A DNA stretch of 64,000 nucleotides from Mesorhizobium sp. (GTDB lineage Bacteria > Pseudomonadota > Alphaproteobacteria > Rhizobiales > Rhizobiaceae). Under the pieces are notes generated by a model that was not told the origin of the DNA, ran no database searches, and worked only from the letters and a program-made list of their open reading frames with translations. The stretch spans positions 124,001 to 188,000 of the forward strand of contig SAJS01000008.1 in the NCBI GenBank assembly GCA_004017535.1, written 5' to 3'. Position 1 is the first letter of the stretch. The number at the start of each line of letters is the position of its first letter. A program made the position numbers and the translations under genes. Below are positions 33,682 to 43,380 of this stretch, in pieces.

Positions 33682-35082
33682 TTGCAGCTGGATTTGAAAA
33701 CAATCGAGGCTTTGGCCCCCGATCAGGCCTCGCTTGGTGCTGCCGCCAAGCTGACCAAGCGGTCGAACTGGCCCAGGCTTGAAGCGCATGAACAGCTGCC
33801 GCTGATCTGGGGCGAATGCCAGGGCTCGGGCTCCAACCCTTACCGGGTTGCGTTCGACACCTCCGACCACGGCTATAAATGCACCTGTCCGTCACGAAAA
33901 TTTCCCTGCAAGCACATACTGGCGTTGGCGTGGATTGGGGCCACGGCACCCGACAGCTTCGCCCGCGTCGACCAGACGCCCGATTGGGTGAACGACTGGC
34001 TCAGCAGGCGTCGCAAGCCGGGGCAACTGCCGGCCACGGCGCCAGCTCGCGCGGAAGGCAAGAGCATCGACGAGGCATCGCGGCCGGAAGAGACACCTCC
34101 TGTCGAGGACGCTGCTGCCGCCGAACGCCGCGAGGCGGCGCAGCGTAAGCGGTCGGAGGACACGCGCAGCGCGGTTTCGGCCGCGCTCGACGAGCTCGAC
34201 CAGTGGATCGCCGACCAGTTGCGGCTGGGCCTTGCCGGCTTTGTCGATGCCTCGAGCGAGCGCTGCCGCCGCATCGCTGCACGGCTCGTCGACCTGAAGG
34301 CGACGGCGCTGGCCGGGCGCATCGACGAATTGCCCGCGAAGCTGATGGCGCTGCGCGGCGAGGAGCGGCCGGACGCCGCGATCCGCGAGCTGGGCAAGTT
34401 GGTGCTGCTCGCCAAGGCCTGGCGCGCCGCGCCCGACGATGCAGAATTGAAACGCCTGGTCTCGGCATCAGAGACGCGCGACCAGATCCTCGCCAATCCC
34501 GACGCCGTTCAGGTCGAGAGCGACTGGGAGGTGCTTGGCGAAAAGATCGAGACCCGCCGCGACGGCCTCGTCAGCCACGCGACTTGGCTACTCGACCTGA
34601 AAAGCGCAACGCCGCGATTTGCCGTGCTGCTCGATTTCTTCCCGGCTTCCGCCGGTCGGCGCTCCGGCGCCTTCGCGCCCGGCGACCGTTTCAGCGCGAG
34701 GCTGGTGTTCTATCCGTCGCGCAATCCGCTGCGGGCGCTGGTCGCCGAACGGCTGGGGGACGTGGCGCCTGGCGCGTGGCCGGCATTCGTCGCGGATGCA
34801 GCAGGCGATCCGCTGGCCGCCTACGCCGCGTTCCAGGATGGCGCGCCCTGGCTGTCCGATTGCCCGATCATCCTGCCGGCAGGCGCGATCGCGCTGGATG
34901 AAAAGGACGGCGCCTGGTGGCAGGTGGCGAACGATCCGCACGGCATCGCCTTGCCTGTCGCAGGCTCGGTCAGCCAGACCTTGCTCGGCCTCGATCTCGC
35001 GGCGACGGCAGCGCTCTGGAACGGCGCCAGGCTCGAGCTGCTGGCCTCGCAAAGCAGCATCGGGAGGCTCGATCTGTCATGA
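33682..35082 (+). CDS. SWIM zinc-finger protein
   Basis: This 466-residue protein has a SWIM zinc site near residues 70-82: CTCPSRKFPCKH (CxC-x7-CxH). The rest is helical and contains acidic, alanine-rich stretches around residues 110-160. Translation probably starts at the TTG at 33682, with GAGAGG eight bases upstream. SWIM domains bind nucleic acid or protein. The gene overlaps the next by 4 bases and opens a five-gene operon with a MoxR ATPase and a VWA protein. This recalls E. coli yehQ beside yehL/yehP, though function is unknown there too. Confidence 0.8.
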   Translation: MQLDLKTIEALAPDQASLGAAAKLTKRSNWPRLEAHEQLPLIWGECQGSGSNPYRVAFDTSDHGYKCTCPSRKFPCKHILALAWIGATAPDSFARVDQTPDWVNDWLSRRRKPGQLPATAPARAEGKSIDEASRPEETPPVEDAAAAERREAAQRKRSEDTRSAVSAALDELDQWIADQLRLGLAGFVDASSERCRRIAARLVDLKATALAGRIDELPAKLMALRGEERPDAAIRELGKLVLLAKAWRAAPDDAELKRLVSASETRDQILANPDAVQVESDWEVLGEKIETRRDGLVSHATWLLDLKSATPRFAVLLDFFPASAGRRSGAFAPGDRFSARLVFYPSRNPLRALVAERLGDVAPGAWPAFVADAAGDPLAAYAAFQDGAPWLSDCPIILPAGAIALDEKDGAWWQVANDPHGIALPVAGSVSQTLLGLDLAATAALWNGARLELLASQSSIGRLDLS

Positions 35083-36515
35083 ACGAGCTCGATCAAGCAG
35101 GGCTGGCGCGGTTGCGCGACGGCTGGATTTCCGGCGGCGCCGCTTTCGAGCTTGCGCCCGCCGAATGGAAGGAAGTCGCCGCGGCTTCGAGCCCCGACGA
35201 GCAGGAGCGGCGGCTCTTGGCCATCGCCGCGCAGGCGCTGAATGTCGCGCTTCGCCCCGCGGCGCCGAAACTCTTGAAGCGGCGCCTGCCGCTGCCGGTG
35301 CTGGCCTTGCCGATGCTTCCCGAACGGCTGCGGCCATTGCTGCGTGCCGCGTTGAAATATGCGGCCGATGCGCGGCTCAAGACCCGCGTGGCCGCGCTTG
35401 TCGGCAGCCGAGGCTTCGTGTTGCATCCGATGGACTGGATGCCCGCTGCGACGGATCAGGAAAGCCCGGATATCTACGCTCCCTGGGTCGACTGGCAGGC
35501 AGGTGCGGACAGCGAGAAAAAATCCCGCAACGAGTACCTCACGGCGGAAACCTGGGATGATTTCTATCCCGCCGCGCGTCGTAGCGCGCTGGTCGATTTG
35601 CGGCGCTCCGCACCCGCATTGGCGCGGACCCTTATCGAGACAAAAGGGGCAAGCGAGCCCGCCGAGGTCAGGCTTGCGCTCATCGAACTCATGCGCTTCG
35701 GGCTTGGTGCCGATGATGTGCCATTTCTGAAGAGCCTGTCCGCCGATCGCTCGGGCAAGGTGCGCGAAATGGCGAGCCGGCTGCTGGCAAGGTTAGGGGA
35801 ACGTGGAAATCCGGCTAGCGGCGGGTCGGAAGATCCGACGGTCGAGCTCGCCGCTTTCGTCGAGGAAGGCAAATCCGGTTTCATCCGCCGCCGCTCCACC
35901 TACGCGCCGATAAAACCCAAGTCACAGGCGCAGCAAGCACGTCGTGCCGACTTGTTCGCCTCCTGCTACTTCGGCGATCTCGTCGCCCACTTCGGCAAGA
36001 CGGAGGCCGATTTCATCGGCGCATGGCAGTTCGGCGTCGATGACGGCGCCGATCTCTTTCTGGTTCGAATGGTCGCGGCGTCCGGCGGCGACGCGGCGGT
36101 GGCCTCTCTGGCGGATCTGCTTGCCGCAGCCGGCGGCAGGCTGGCGATTCTCGGCCTCCAACTCGCGGCGCGTTTGGACAGCGGCAGGAAGCGTGTCCTG
36201 ATCAGGCAGATCCTGCATGATGGGCAAAATCTGGCCGCGCTCAACATGGTCGAAGGCGCTGAGGCAGGCTGGCTGGAGTGGGGCGACCTTGCAAAGGGCA
36301 AGACGCTTTCCGCGTTGCGATCGGCCGTCTCGGGCGACAACGACGTCGGGAAACGAAACGCCGAGCAGCATCTCGAAACCATCGGCTTTCTTGCCACGGC
36401 TGCGACGGCGGAAAAATTGATCGGCGAGGTCGTCGCCGCCGGCCTGCCGCCCGTATCCCCATCGCTTAGCCTGCTGCGCCTCAACGCGGCGCTGACCGCA
36501 AACGCAACCAAGTGA
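35079..36515 (+). CDS. Helical-repeat protein of the SWIM/MoxR operon (DUF5691-like)
   Basis: This 478-residue soluble protein has no signal or membrane segment. Its middle contains HEAT-like helical units (LALIELMRFGLGADDVPFLKSLSADRSGKVREMASRLLARLG region, about residues 190-235), and the C-terminal half repeats short helices ending in ALxxLLAAAGG. I recall DUF5691 proteins in this position in similar operons, but the family name is from memory. It is translationally coupled to the SWIM gene (ATGA). It is probably an adaptor or scaffold for the ATPase complex. Confidence 0.65.
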   Translation: MNELDQAGLARLRDGWISGGAAFELAPAEWKEVAAASSPDEQERRLLAIAAQALNVALRPAAPKLLKRRLPLPVLALPMLPERLRPLLRAALKYAADARLKTRVAALVGSRGFVLHPMDWMPAATDQESPDIYAPWVDWQAGADSEKKSRNEYLTAETWDDFYPAARRSALVDLRRSAPALARTLIETKGASEPAEVRLALIELMRFGLGADDVPFLKSLSADRSGKVREMASRLLARLGERGNPASGGSEDPTVELAAFVEEGKSGFIRRRSTYAPIKPKSQAQQARRADLFASCYFGDLVAHFGKTEADFIGAWQFGVDDGADLFLVRMVAASGGDAAVASLADLLAAAGGRLAILGLQLAARLDSGRKRVLIRQILHDGQNLAALNMVEGAEAGWLEWGDLAKGKTLSALRSAVSGDNDVGKRNAEQHLETIGFLATAATAEKLIGEVVAAGLPPVSPSLSLLRLNAALTANATK

Positions 36516-36534
36516 TGAACCCGGAGAAGATCGC

Positions 36535-37614
36535 ATGAACGCAGCCATTCGCCTCCCGGCCGAACAGGTCTACGCCGCCGAACTGCAGGCGCTGGCGCGC
36601 GGCGACGACCGGCAAAAGCCTGCCGGCTGGAGCCTGTCGCCGAAAGCCGTGCTCACCTATCTGATGGGCGGGAAGGCGAGCGATGGCACTGTGATTTCGC
36701 CAAAATATGTCGGCCGCCGGCAATTGATGGAAACGGCGGTCGCCACGCTCGCGACCGACCGCGCGCTGCTTCTGCTCGGCGTTCCCGGAACGGCAAAATC
36801 CTGGGTCTCGGAACATCTCGCCGGCGCCATCATGGGCAATTCGACGCTCGTCGTGCAATGCACCGCCGGCACCGACGAGAACCAGATCCGCTACGGCTGG
36901 AACTATGCCCAGCTCTTGGCAAAAGGGCCGAGCCAGGAGGCGCTGGTGCCGACACCGCTCTACCGCGCCATGCAGGACGGCAAGCTTTGCCGGCTGGAAG
37001 AGCTGACACGCATGGGCTCCGACGTGCAGGACACGCTGATCACCGTGCTGTCGGAAAAAATGATGCCGGTGCCGGAGCTGAACACCTCGATCTACGCTCA
37101 GCGCGGCTTCAACATCATAGCCACCGCCAACAACCGCGACAAGGGCGTCAACGAACTCTCCTCGGCACTGAAGCGCCGCTTCAATGTCGTGGTGTTGCCT
37201 TTACCGGACGACATGGCGGAGGAAGTCTCGATCGTCTCCCGGCGCGTCGGCGAGATGGCCGGCGGGCTGGACCTGCCGGTGCCGAAGAATGTCGGCGAGG
37301 AGATCGCGCGGGTGCTCACCATCTTCCGCGAGCTGCGTTCGGGCGCCACCGCGGACGGCAAGGTCACGCTGAAGACGCCGTCGGGCTCGCTTTCCACCGC
37401 CGAGGCGATCGCAACCATGGTCAGCGGTCTCAGCCAGGCGGCATGGTTCGATGACGGCAAGCTGCATGCCGAAGGCCTGGCGCCGAGCCTTGTCGGTGCC
37501 ATTGTTAAAGACCCGGTGCAGGACAAGGTGGTGCTGGAGGAATATCTGGAGACGGTGCTGAAGAAGCGACCGGACTATGCCGGCTATTATGCGGCGCTCA
37601 ACGCGGCCATCTGA
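36535..37614 (+). CDS. MoxR-family AAA+ ATPase
   Basis: This is a 359-residue ATPase. Walker A is GVPGTAKSW near residues 82-90 and Walker B lies in KLCRLEELTRMGS near 145; the AAA+ sensor region is NIIATANNRDKGVNELSSALKRRFN. The long insert before helix 2 is characteristic of MoxR proteins, which act as chaperones that assemble or activate targets with VWA partners. It resembles the YehL subgroup. It sits in the middle of the operon, 19 bases after the helical-repeat gene and 3 bases before the DUF5682-like gene. Confidence 0.88.
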   Translation: MNAAIRLPAEQVYAAELQALARGDDRQKPAGWSLSPKAVLTYLMGGKASDGTVISPKYVGRRQLMETAVATLATDRALLLLGVPGTAKSWVSEHLAGAIMGNSTLVVQCTAGTDENQIRYGWNYAQLLAKGPSQEALVPTPLYRAMQDGKLCRLEELTRMGSDVQDTLITVLSEKMMPVPELNTSIYAQRGFNIIATANNRDKGVNELSSALKRRFNVVVLPLPDDMAEEVSIVSRRVGEMAGGLDLPVPKNVGEEIARVLTIFRELRSGATADGKVTLKTPSGSLSTAEAIATMVSGLSQAAWFDDGKLHAEGLAPSLVGAIVKDPVQDKVVLEEYLETVLKKRPDYAGYYAALNAAI

Positions 37615-37617
37615 ACC

Positions 37618-39876
37618 ATGACGCAAGGCGGCATCAGCTATTTCGGCATCCGCCACCACGGCCCGGGCTCCGCCGGGAGCCTGGTCAAGGCGTTGCAGGA
37701 ATTGCAGCCTGTCGCCGTGCTGATCGAGGGGCCGGTGGATGCCTCGCCGCTGCTGCCGCTGCTCGCCAGCCCCGACATGAAGCCGCCGGTGGCGCTGCTC
37801 TGCTATCCGGAGGATGATCCTGCCGCGACCAGCTTCTGGCCTTTCGCCGAATTCTCGCCGGAATATCAGGCAGCACTTTGGGCCGTCGCCAACAAGGCGG
37901 CGCTGCGCTTTATCGACCTGCCGTCGGCCGCGCGGTTTGCCGAGAAGGCGGCTGAAGCGGCAGCGGACACTGAAGCAGCCGAGGCGGAGGCCAAGCACGA
38001 GCAGGGCGAAGAACCCACGCGCATCCAGGATCCGATTGGGACCCTGGCGCGTGCCGCCGGCTATGAGGACGGCGAGAGCTGGTGGTCGGACATCATCGAG
38101 CAGAATCCCGAACCCGGCCCGATCTTCGCGGCCATCGCCGACGCGATGTCGACGCTGCGCGACGGCGAGGGTTCGATCGGCAGGTTCGAGGCTATGCGCG
38201 AGGCACATATGCGCCTCGAGATCGCCGCAGCGCGGAAGGAATTCGACGGCCCCATGGCCGTGGTTTGCGGCGCCTGGCATGTGCCGGCCCTTCAAGCAGG
38301 GCATACGCAGAAGAGCGACCAGGCGCTGCTCAAGGGCATCGGCCGGCGCAAGACCACGATGACCTATGCGCCGTGGACCGGACCGCGCCTGGCGCTGGGC
38401 TATGGTTATGGCGCCGGCGTCGTCGCGCCGGGCTGGTGCAAGCATCTGTGGCGGACGCGCGGGCAGGGCGAAGCCTCGGTCCTGTGGTTGGCGCGGATCG
38501 CCTCGGTGCTGCGGGTGAAGGGCCACGTGATTTCGACGGCATCGCTGATCGAGGCCGAGCGCCTGGCGCGCGGGCTTGCCGCAATCCGTGAACGGCCGAA
38601 GCCGGGCTTCGAGGAACTTCGCGACGCCTCGGTCGCGGCGCTCTTCAACGGCGAGGCCCTGCTGTGGAAGATGGTCGAGGCCGAGCTGCTGCTCGGCGCC
38701 GATGTCGGCGAGATCCCGCCCGACACGCCGCTGGCACCGCTGATCGACGATCTGCAGCGTAACCAGAAGACTGCAAGGCTGAAGCCAGAGGCGCTGGAGC
38801 GGGAACTTTCCGTCGACCTGCGCAGCGAGAGCGGTCTCTTCCGCTCGACATTGCTGCACCGGCTGAACGTGCTTGGCGTCAATTGGGGCAGGCTGACCGA
38901 TGTCGGCCGCAGCCGCGGCACGTTTCGCGAGCGCTGGATGCTCGCCTGGCAGCCGGAATATGCCGTCCGCCTGGTCGAGAACCTGGTCTACGGCCCGACC
39001 ATCGAGAAGGCCGCCAATGGCAGGCTGATTCAGATGATCGGCGCCGCCGCGACGCTCGATGCTTTGGCCACGCTGGTGCAGAGTGCGATCACCGCCGCCC
39101 TGAGCGAGGCGTCCGCCGCCGGTCTTGCGGCGCTCGAGGAAAAGGCGGCGCACAGCAGCGAGTGCCTGGAGTTGTTGGCCTCGGTGCCGCCGCTTGCCGA
39201 CATCATCCGCTACGGCGAAGCGCGCAAGACCGAGACCGAGCGACTCGCCGGCCTGCTGGAGCGGCTGATCATCGAAGGCTCCATCGCGCTGCCTTACGCG
39301 GCGCGTGATCTCGACGCGCAGGCCGCTGCCGCGCTGATGGGAGCGTTGCGCAAGGCCGACGAGGCGATCAAGCTGGTCGAGCCGGACGAGCATGTCCTTG
39401 AGGCGTGGCGCAACGGGCTGGCAGCCGTGCTGGATTCGTCACGCTCCACGGCGCTGGTCGCCGGCTGCGCCGCGCATCTGCTCTACGAGGCTGGGCGACT
39501 CTCAGCCGATGAGACCGCCGATCTCCTGGCAAGGCGCCTGTCGCCAGGAACGCCCGTGATCGATGCCGCCGCCTTCTTCGAAGGTTTCTTCAGTGGCGCC
39601 GGCCAGCGGCTGATCTATGACGAGGGCCTGCGCGGCGCCGTCGATGCCTGGCTGGCCTCGCTCGACGAAGAGGCTTTCGTGGCGCATCTGCCGCTGCTGC
39701 GCCGCGTCTTCTCCAACCTCGACAGCATGGAGCGTCGCCGCCTCATCGAGGCCGTGCTTGGCAAGAGAGCGAGCCTGCCTGCCGGGCTGATCCCGGCCCC
39801 GGATGGTGGCGCGGCATGGCGGAGGCATTTTGGCCTTCTCGCAAAGGTGCTGGCAGGGGAGGCCAATCATGGCTGA
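37618..39876 (+). CDS. DUF5682-like large protein of the MoxR/VWA operon
   Basis: This 752-residue cytoplasmic protein has a conserved N-terminal block SYFGIRHHGPGSAGSLVKAL, then VAVLIEGPVDAS, and a VVCGAWHVPAL segment near residue 220. The pattern of RHHGPGS, EGP and GAWH resembles the TraB/ChaN-type hydrolase fold seen in erythromycin esterase-like proteins, but no activity is known. I recognise it as DUF5682-like from memory. The C-terminal half is helical. It overlaps the VWA gene by 8 bases. Confidence 0.7.
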   Translation: MTQGGISYFGIRHHGPGSAGSLVKALQELQPVAVLIEGPVDASPLLPLLASPDMKPPVALLCYPEDDPAATSFWPFAEFSPEYQAALWAVANKAALRFIDLPSAARFAEKAAEAAADTEAAEAEAKHEQGEEPTRIQDPIGTLARAAGYEDGESWWSDIIEQNPEPGPIFAAIADAMSTLRDGEGSIGRFEAMREAHMRLEIAAARKEFDGPMAVVCGAWHVPALQAGHTQKSDQALLKGIGRRKTTMTYAPWTGPRLALGYGYGAGVVAPGWCKHLWRTRGQGEASVLWLARIASVLRVKGHVISTASLIEAERLARGLAAIRERPKPGFEELRDASVAALFNGEALLWKMVEAELLLGADVGEIPPDTPLAPLIDDLQRNQKTARLKPEALERELSVDLRSESGLFRSTLLHRLNVLGVNWGRLTDVGRSRGTFRERWMLAWQPEYAVRLVENLVYGPTIEKAANGRLIQMIGAAATLDALATLVQSAITAALSEASAAGLAALEEKAAHSSECLELLASVPPLADIIRYGEARKTETERLAGLLERLIIEGSIALPYAARDLDAQAAAALMGALRKADEAIKLVEPDEHVLEAWRNGLAAVLDSSRSTALVAGCAAHLLYEAGRLSADETADLLARRLSPGTPVIDAAAFFEGFFSGAGQRLIYDEGLRGAVDAWLASLDEEAFVAHLPLLRRVFSNLDSMERRRLIEAVLGKRASLPAGLIPAPDGGAAWRRHFGLLAKVLAGEANHG

Positions 39877-41104
39877 CGAAACGACCGGGCCGGATCTCGA
39901 ACGGGCAACGGACAATCGCGAGCGCCGCTGGCGGCTGGCGATCGGGGCTGACGACGAGACATCGTCGGCGCTGTCGACCGAGGACCGAAAACTGTCGGCG
40001 GCGCTCGATGCGCTTTATGGCGACGGCAGCGGCGACACCGCCGGCGATCCGCGCAAGCGGCGCGGCGGGCTTGGCCGCTCGGCGCCCCGCGTCGCGCAAT
40101 GGATGGGTGACATCCGCTCCTTCTTCCCCGAGCAGGTCGTCCAGGTCGTGCAGAAGGACGCCTTCGAGCGGCTCGACCTGAAGCAGATGCTGATGGAGCC
40201 CGAGTTCCTCAAGGCGATCGAAGCCGACGTCAATCTCGTCGCCGACCTGATTTCCTTGCGCTCAGCGATGCCGGACAAGACCAAGGACATCGCCAGGTCC
40301 CTCATTTCTGACATCGTCGCCAAGCTGATGCAGCGTCTGGAGCAGAAGACTGCGGAGGCGATCCGCGGCGCGCTCGATAAGTCCCGCCGCACCAACCGGC
40401 CGCGCCAGCGCGATATCGACTGGCCGCGCACGATCACGGCGAACCTTCGCCACTACCAGCCGGACCATAAGACCGTCGTTCCGGAAAAGCTGGTCGGCTT
40501 CATGCGTCGTCAGCGCCGCCTGGTCGACCTCGACGAGGTGACGCTCTGCGTCGACCAGTCCGGCTCGATGGCAAGCTCGGTCATCTACGCCTCGATCTTC
40601 GCCGCCGTGATGGCCTCGCTGCCGGTAGTGCGGACGAAACTCGTCTGCTTCGACACGGCGATCGTCGATCTGACCGAAGAACTCAGCGATCCGGTCGAGG
40701 TGCTGTTCGGCGTCCAGCTCGGCGGTGGCACCGACATCAACCAGGCGGTCGCCTATTGCGCCGAGCGCATCGAACGGCCGACCAAGGCGCATTTCGTCTT
40801 GATCACCGATCTCTACGAAGGCGGCAACGGCAAGGAGCTCCTGCAAAGGCTGGCAGCACTTGTCCGGTCGGGCGTCAACGTCGTCGTGCTCTTGGCGCTC
40901 ACCGATCAGGGCCGTCCCGGCTACGATCCGTCGATGGCCGGGTCGGTCGCCGCGATCGGTATCCCGGTCTTTGCCTGCACGCCCGACCATTTCCCCGACA
41001 TGATGGCGGCGGCGCTGCGTCGCGAGGATATCGGCGCCTGGGCGGCGGGCGAGGACATCAAGCTCGTCCGTGCCGATACCGAGGCGCCGAAGGCCGCCGA
41101 ATAG
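39869..41104 (+). CDS. VWA domain protein (CoxE/YehP-like)
   Basis: The 411-residue protein has an acidic N-terminus, a helical region, and from about residue 220 a von Willebrand A domain with an intact metal site: VDQSGSM (DxSxS, about residues 226-232), the conserved Thr/Asp in GGGTD, and a final ITDLYEGG. VWA proteins are the usual partners of MoxR ATPases. GGGGAGG precedes the ATG, which overlaps the previous gene. This is the last gene of the five-gene operon. Confidence 0.87.
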   Translation: MADETTGPDLERATDNRERRWRLAIGADDETSSALSTEDRKLSAALDALYGDGSGDTAGDPRKRRGGLGRSAPRVAQWMGDIRSFFPEQVVQVVQKDAFERLDLKQMLMEPEFLKAIEADVNLVADLISLRSAMPDKTKDIARSLISDIVAKLMQRLEQKTAEAIRGALDKSRRTNRPRQRDIDWPRTITANLRHYQPDHKTVVPEKLVGFMRRQRRLVDLDEVTLCVDQSGSMASSVIYASIFAAVMASLPVVRTKLVCFDTAIVDLTEELSDPVEVLFGVQLGGGTDINQAVAYCAERIERPTKAHFVLITDLYEGGNGKELLQRLAALVRSGVNVVVLLALTDQGRPGYDPSMAGSVAAIGIPVFACTPDHFPDMMAAALRREDIGAWAAGEDIKLVRADTEAPKAAE

Positions 41105-41172
41105 CGCTCGGCGGCGTTCGCTATGAGCTTTTTCCGCGACCTGATCATCATGACAGGTCACGCGGATGCTGC

Positions 41173-42237
41173 TTAGCCGAATTTCGGGTCGAGGCTGCCC
41201 GACTTGTAGCGCTTGGCCATGTCGGCCAGCGGGATCGGCTTGATCTTCGGCGCGTTGCCGGCGGTGCCGAACTGCTCGAAGCGCTCCTTGCAGAGCTTCT
41301 TCATCGCAGCCATCGCCGGCGTCAGATATTTGCGCGGGTCGAACTCCGACGGGTTCTCCGTCAGCACCTTGCGGATCGCGCCGGTCAGCGCCATGCGGTT
41401 GTCGGTGTCGATGTTGATCTTGCGCACGCCATGCTTGATGCCGCGCTGGATCTCTTCCACCGGCACGCCCCAGGTCGGCTTCATCTGGCCGCCATATTTG
41501 TTGATGATCTCCTGCAGCTCTTCCGGCACCGACGAGGAGCCATGCATCACCAGATGCATGTTGGGCAGACGGCGGTGGATCTCCTCGATCACATTCATCG
41601 CCAGCACCGCGCCGTCCGGCTTGCGCGAGAATTTGTAGGCGCCGTGGCTGGTGCCCATGGCGACGGCCAGCGCATCGACGTGGGTATCCCGCACGAACTG
41701 CTCGGCCTGCACCGGGTCGGTCAAAAGCTGGTCGTGGCTGATCGCGCCCTCGACGCCATGGCCGTCTTCCTGCTCGCCGCCGCCGCTCTCCAGCGAGCCG
41801 AGCACGCCGATCTCGCCTTCCACCGACACGCCGCCCCAATGCGCCATGTCGACGACGCGGCGCGTGATGCCGGAATTATAGGCATAGTCGGCCGGCGACT
41901 TGCCGTCCTCCTTCAGCGAGCCATCCATCATCACCGAGGTGAAGCCGTACTGGATCGCGGTGACGCAGGTCGCTTCATTGTTGCCGTGGTCGAGATGCAT
42001 GCAGACCGGGATGTCGGGGTGGATCTCGACCAGCGCGTCGATCAGCTTGGCCAGCACCACGTCATTGGCGTAGGCGCGCGCGCCGCGGCTGGCCTGCAGG
42101 ATGACCGGCGACTTGGTCTCCTCGGCCGCCTCCATGATGGCGAGGCCCTGTTCCATGTTGTTCATGTTGAAGGCAGGCACGCCATAGCCATGTTCGGCGG
42201 CATGGTCGAGCAATTGTCTCAGTGTGATGCGAGCCAA
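41173..42237 (-). CDS. fba: Class II fructose-1,6-bisphosphate aldolase
   Basis: The enzyme has 354 residues. It opens [27 protein letters not shown] and has the zinc/catalytic segments CMHLDHGNN (catalytic Asp and zinc His), [17 protein letters not shown] and [11 protein letters not shown], plus [10 protein letters not shown] near residue 275. The length and insertion pattern place it in the class IIB/CbbA group used by rhizobia for glycolysis, gluconeogenesis and the Calvin cycle. It reversibly splits FBP into DHAP and glyceraldehyde-3-phosphate. It follows ribH on the same strand but has a hairpin between. Confidence 0.93.
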   Translation of the reverse strand: MARITLRQLLDHAAEHGYGVPAFNMNNMEQGLAIMEAAEETKSPVILQASRGARAYANDVVLAKLIDALVEIHPDIPVCMHLDHGNNEATCVTAIQYGFTSVMMDGSLKEDGKSPADYAYNSGITRRVVDMAHWGGVSVEGEIGVLGSLESGGGEQEDGHGVEGAISHDQLLTDPVQAEQFVRDTHVDALAVAMGTSHGAYKFSRKPDGAVLAMNVIEEIHRRLPNMHLVMHGSSSVPEELQEIINKYGGQMKPTWGVPVEEIQRGIKHGVRKINIDTDNRMALTGAIRKVLTENPSEFDPRKYLTPAMAAMKKLCKERFEQFGTAGNAPKIKPIPLADMAKRYKSGSLDPKFG

Positions 42238-42277
42238 CGAATAGTCTCCCGTATCTGTTGAAAGCGCGATTTAGCAG

Positions 42278-42300
42278 GTTGGGCCGAAGCCCGGCCCAAC
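42278..42300 (-). terminator. Hairpin between ribH and fba
   Basis: GTTGGGCCG-loop-CGGCCCAAC is a perfect 9-bp GC-rich stem with a five-base loop, 97 bases after the ribH stop. No T-run follows on the minus strand, so termination would be imperfect. Confidence 0.4.
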
Positions 42301-42396
42301 TGCTTCTGGCCGGATTTCCGACGGACCGCAACCCACTCAGGTAGGGGTCCTGGAATCCAAATCGGTTTAGTTCCGATGCGCTGCTCGCGAAGCGGT

Positions 42397-43084
<688 letters not shown>

Positions 43085-43201
43085 ATTACGCGGATTTTAT
43101 GGGAGAGAAGGCAGGCGCTGTCAATTGGCGATCAGCCGATCTCGTGGGGGATGCCCGGCAGGGCAGGGGGCGAAGGATCGCGGCGCCGCAGGATCGAGGT
43201 T

Positions 43202-43323
43202 CCTCGCCCCACGATAGTGGGGAGAGGTGGCTCGGCGAAGCCGAGACGCAGAGGGGAGGCCCTACGAAGGCCCCTCTCCGTCCGCTTCGCGGACACCTCT
43301 CCCCCGCCTTAGCGGGGGCGAGG
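43202..43323. repeat. Compound inverted repeat between ribH leader and mtnA
   Basis: A cluster of small hairpins (CCCCACGATAGTGGGG, CTCGGCGAAGCCGAG, GTCCGCTTCGCGGAC, CCCCCGCCTTAGCGGGGG) is framed by CCTCGCCCC at the left and GGGGGCGAGG at the right, with GGAGAGGTG/CACCTCTCC inside. The whole can fold back on itself. This is a REP-like mobile intergenic repeat of Rhizobiales type and could also end the mtn transcript. Confidence 0.75.
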
Positions 43324-43380
43324 CACCGTTACGTCGGCGGGACAGCGCGCCTTCTGTCCTGCGGGACATCTCACCCACAA

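Noticed and set aside
37201-39393. 730-codon open frame antisense to the DUF5682-like gene
   Set aside because: Same shadow effect; the plus-strand gene is coupled to its neighbours and has conserved motifs.
41123-41176. 17-codon frame and hairpin after the VWA gene
   Set aside because: Too short to support; the hairpin (CGCG-ACCTG/CAGGT-CA-CGCG) has a bulge and no T-run on either strand.
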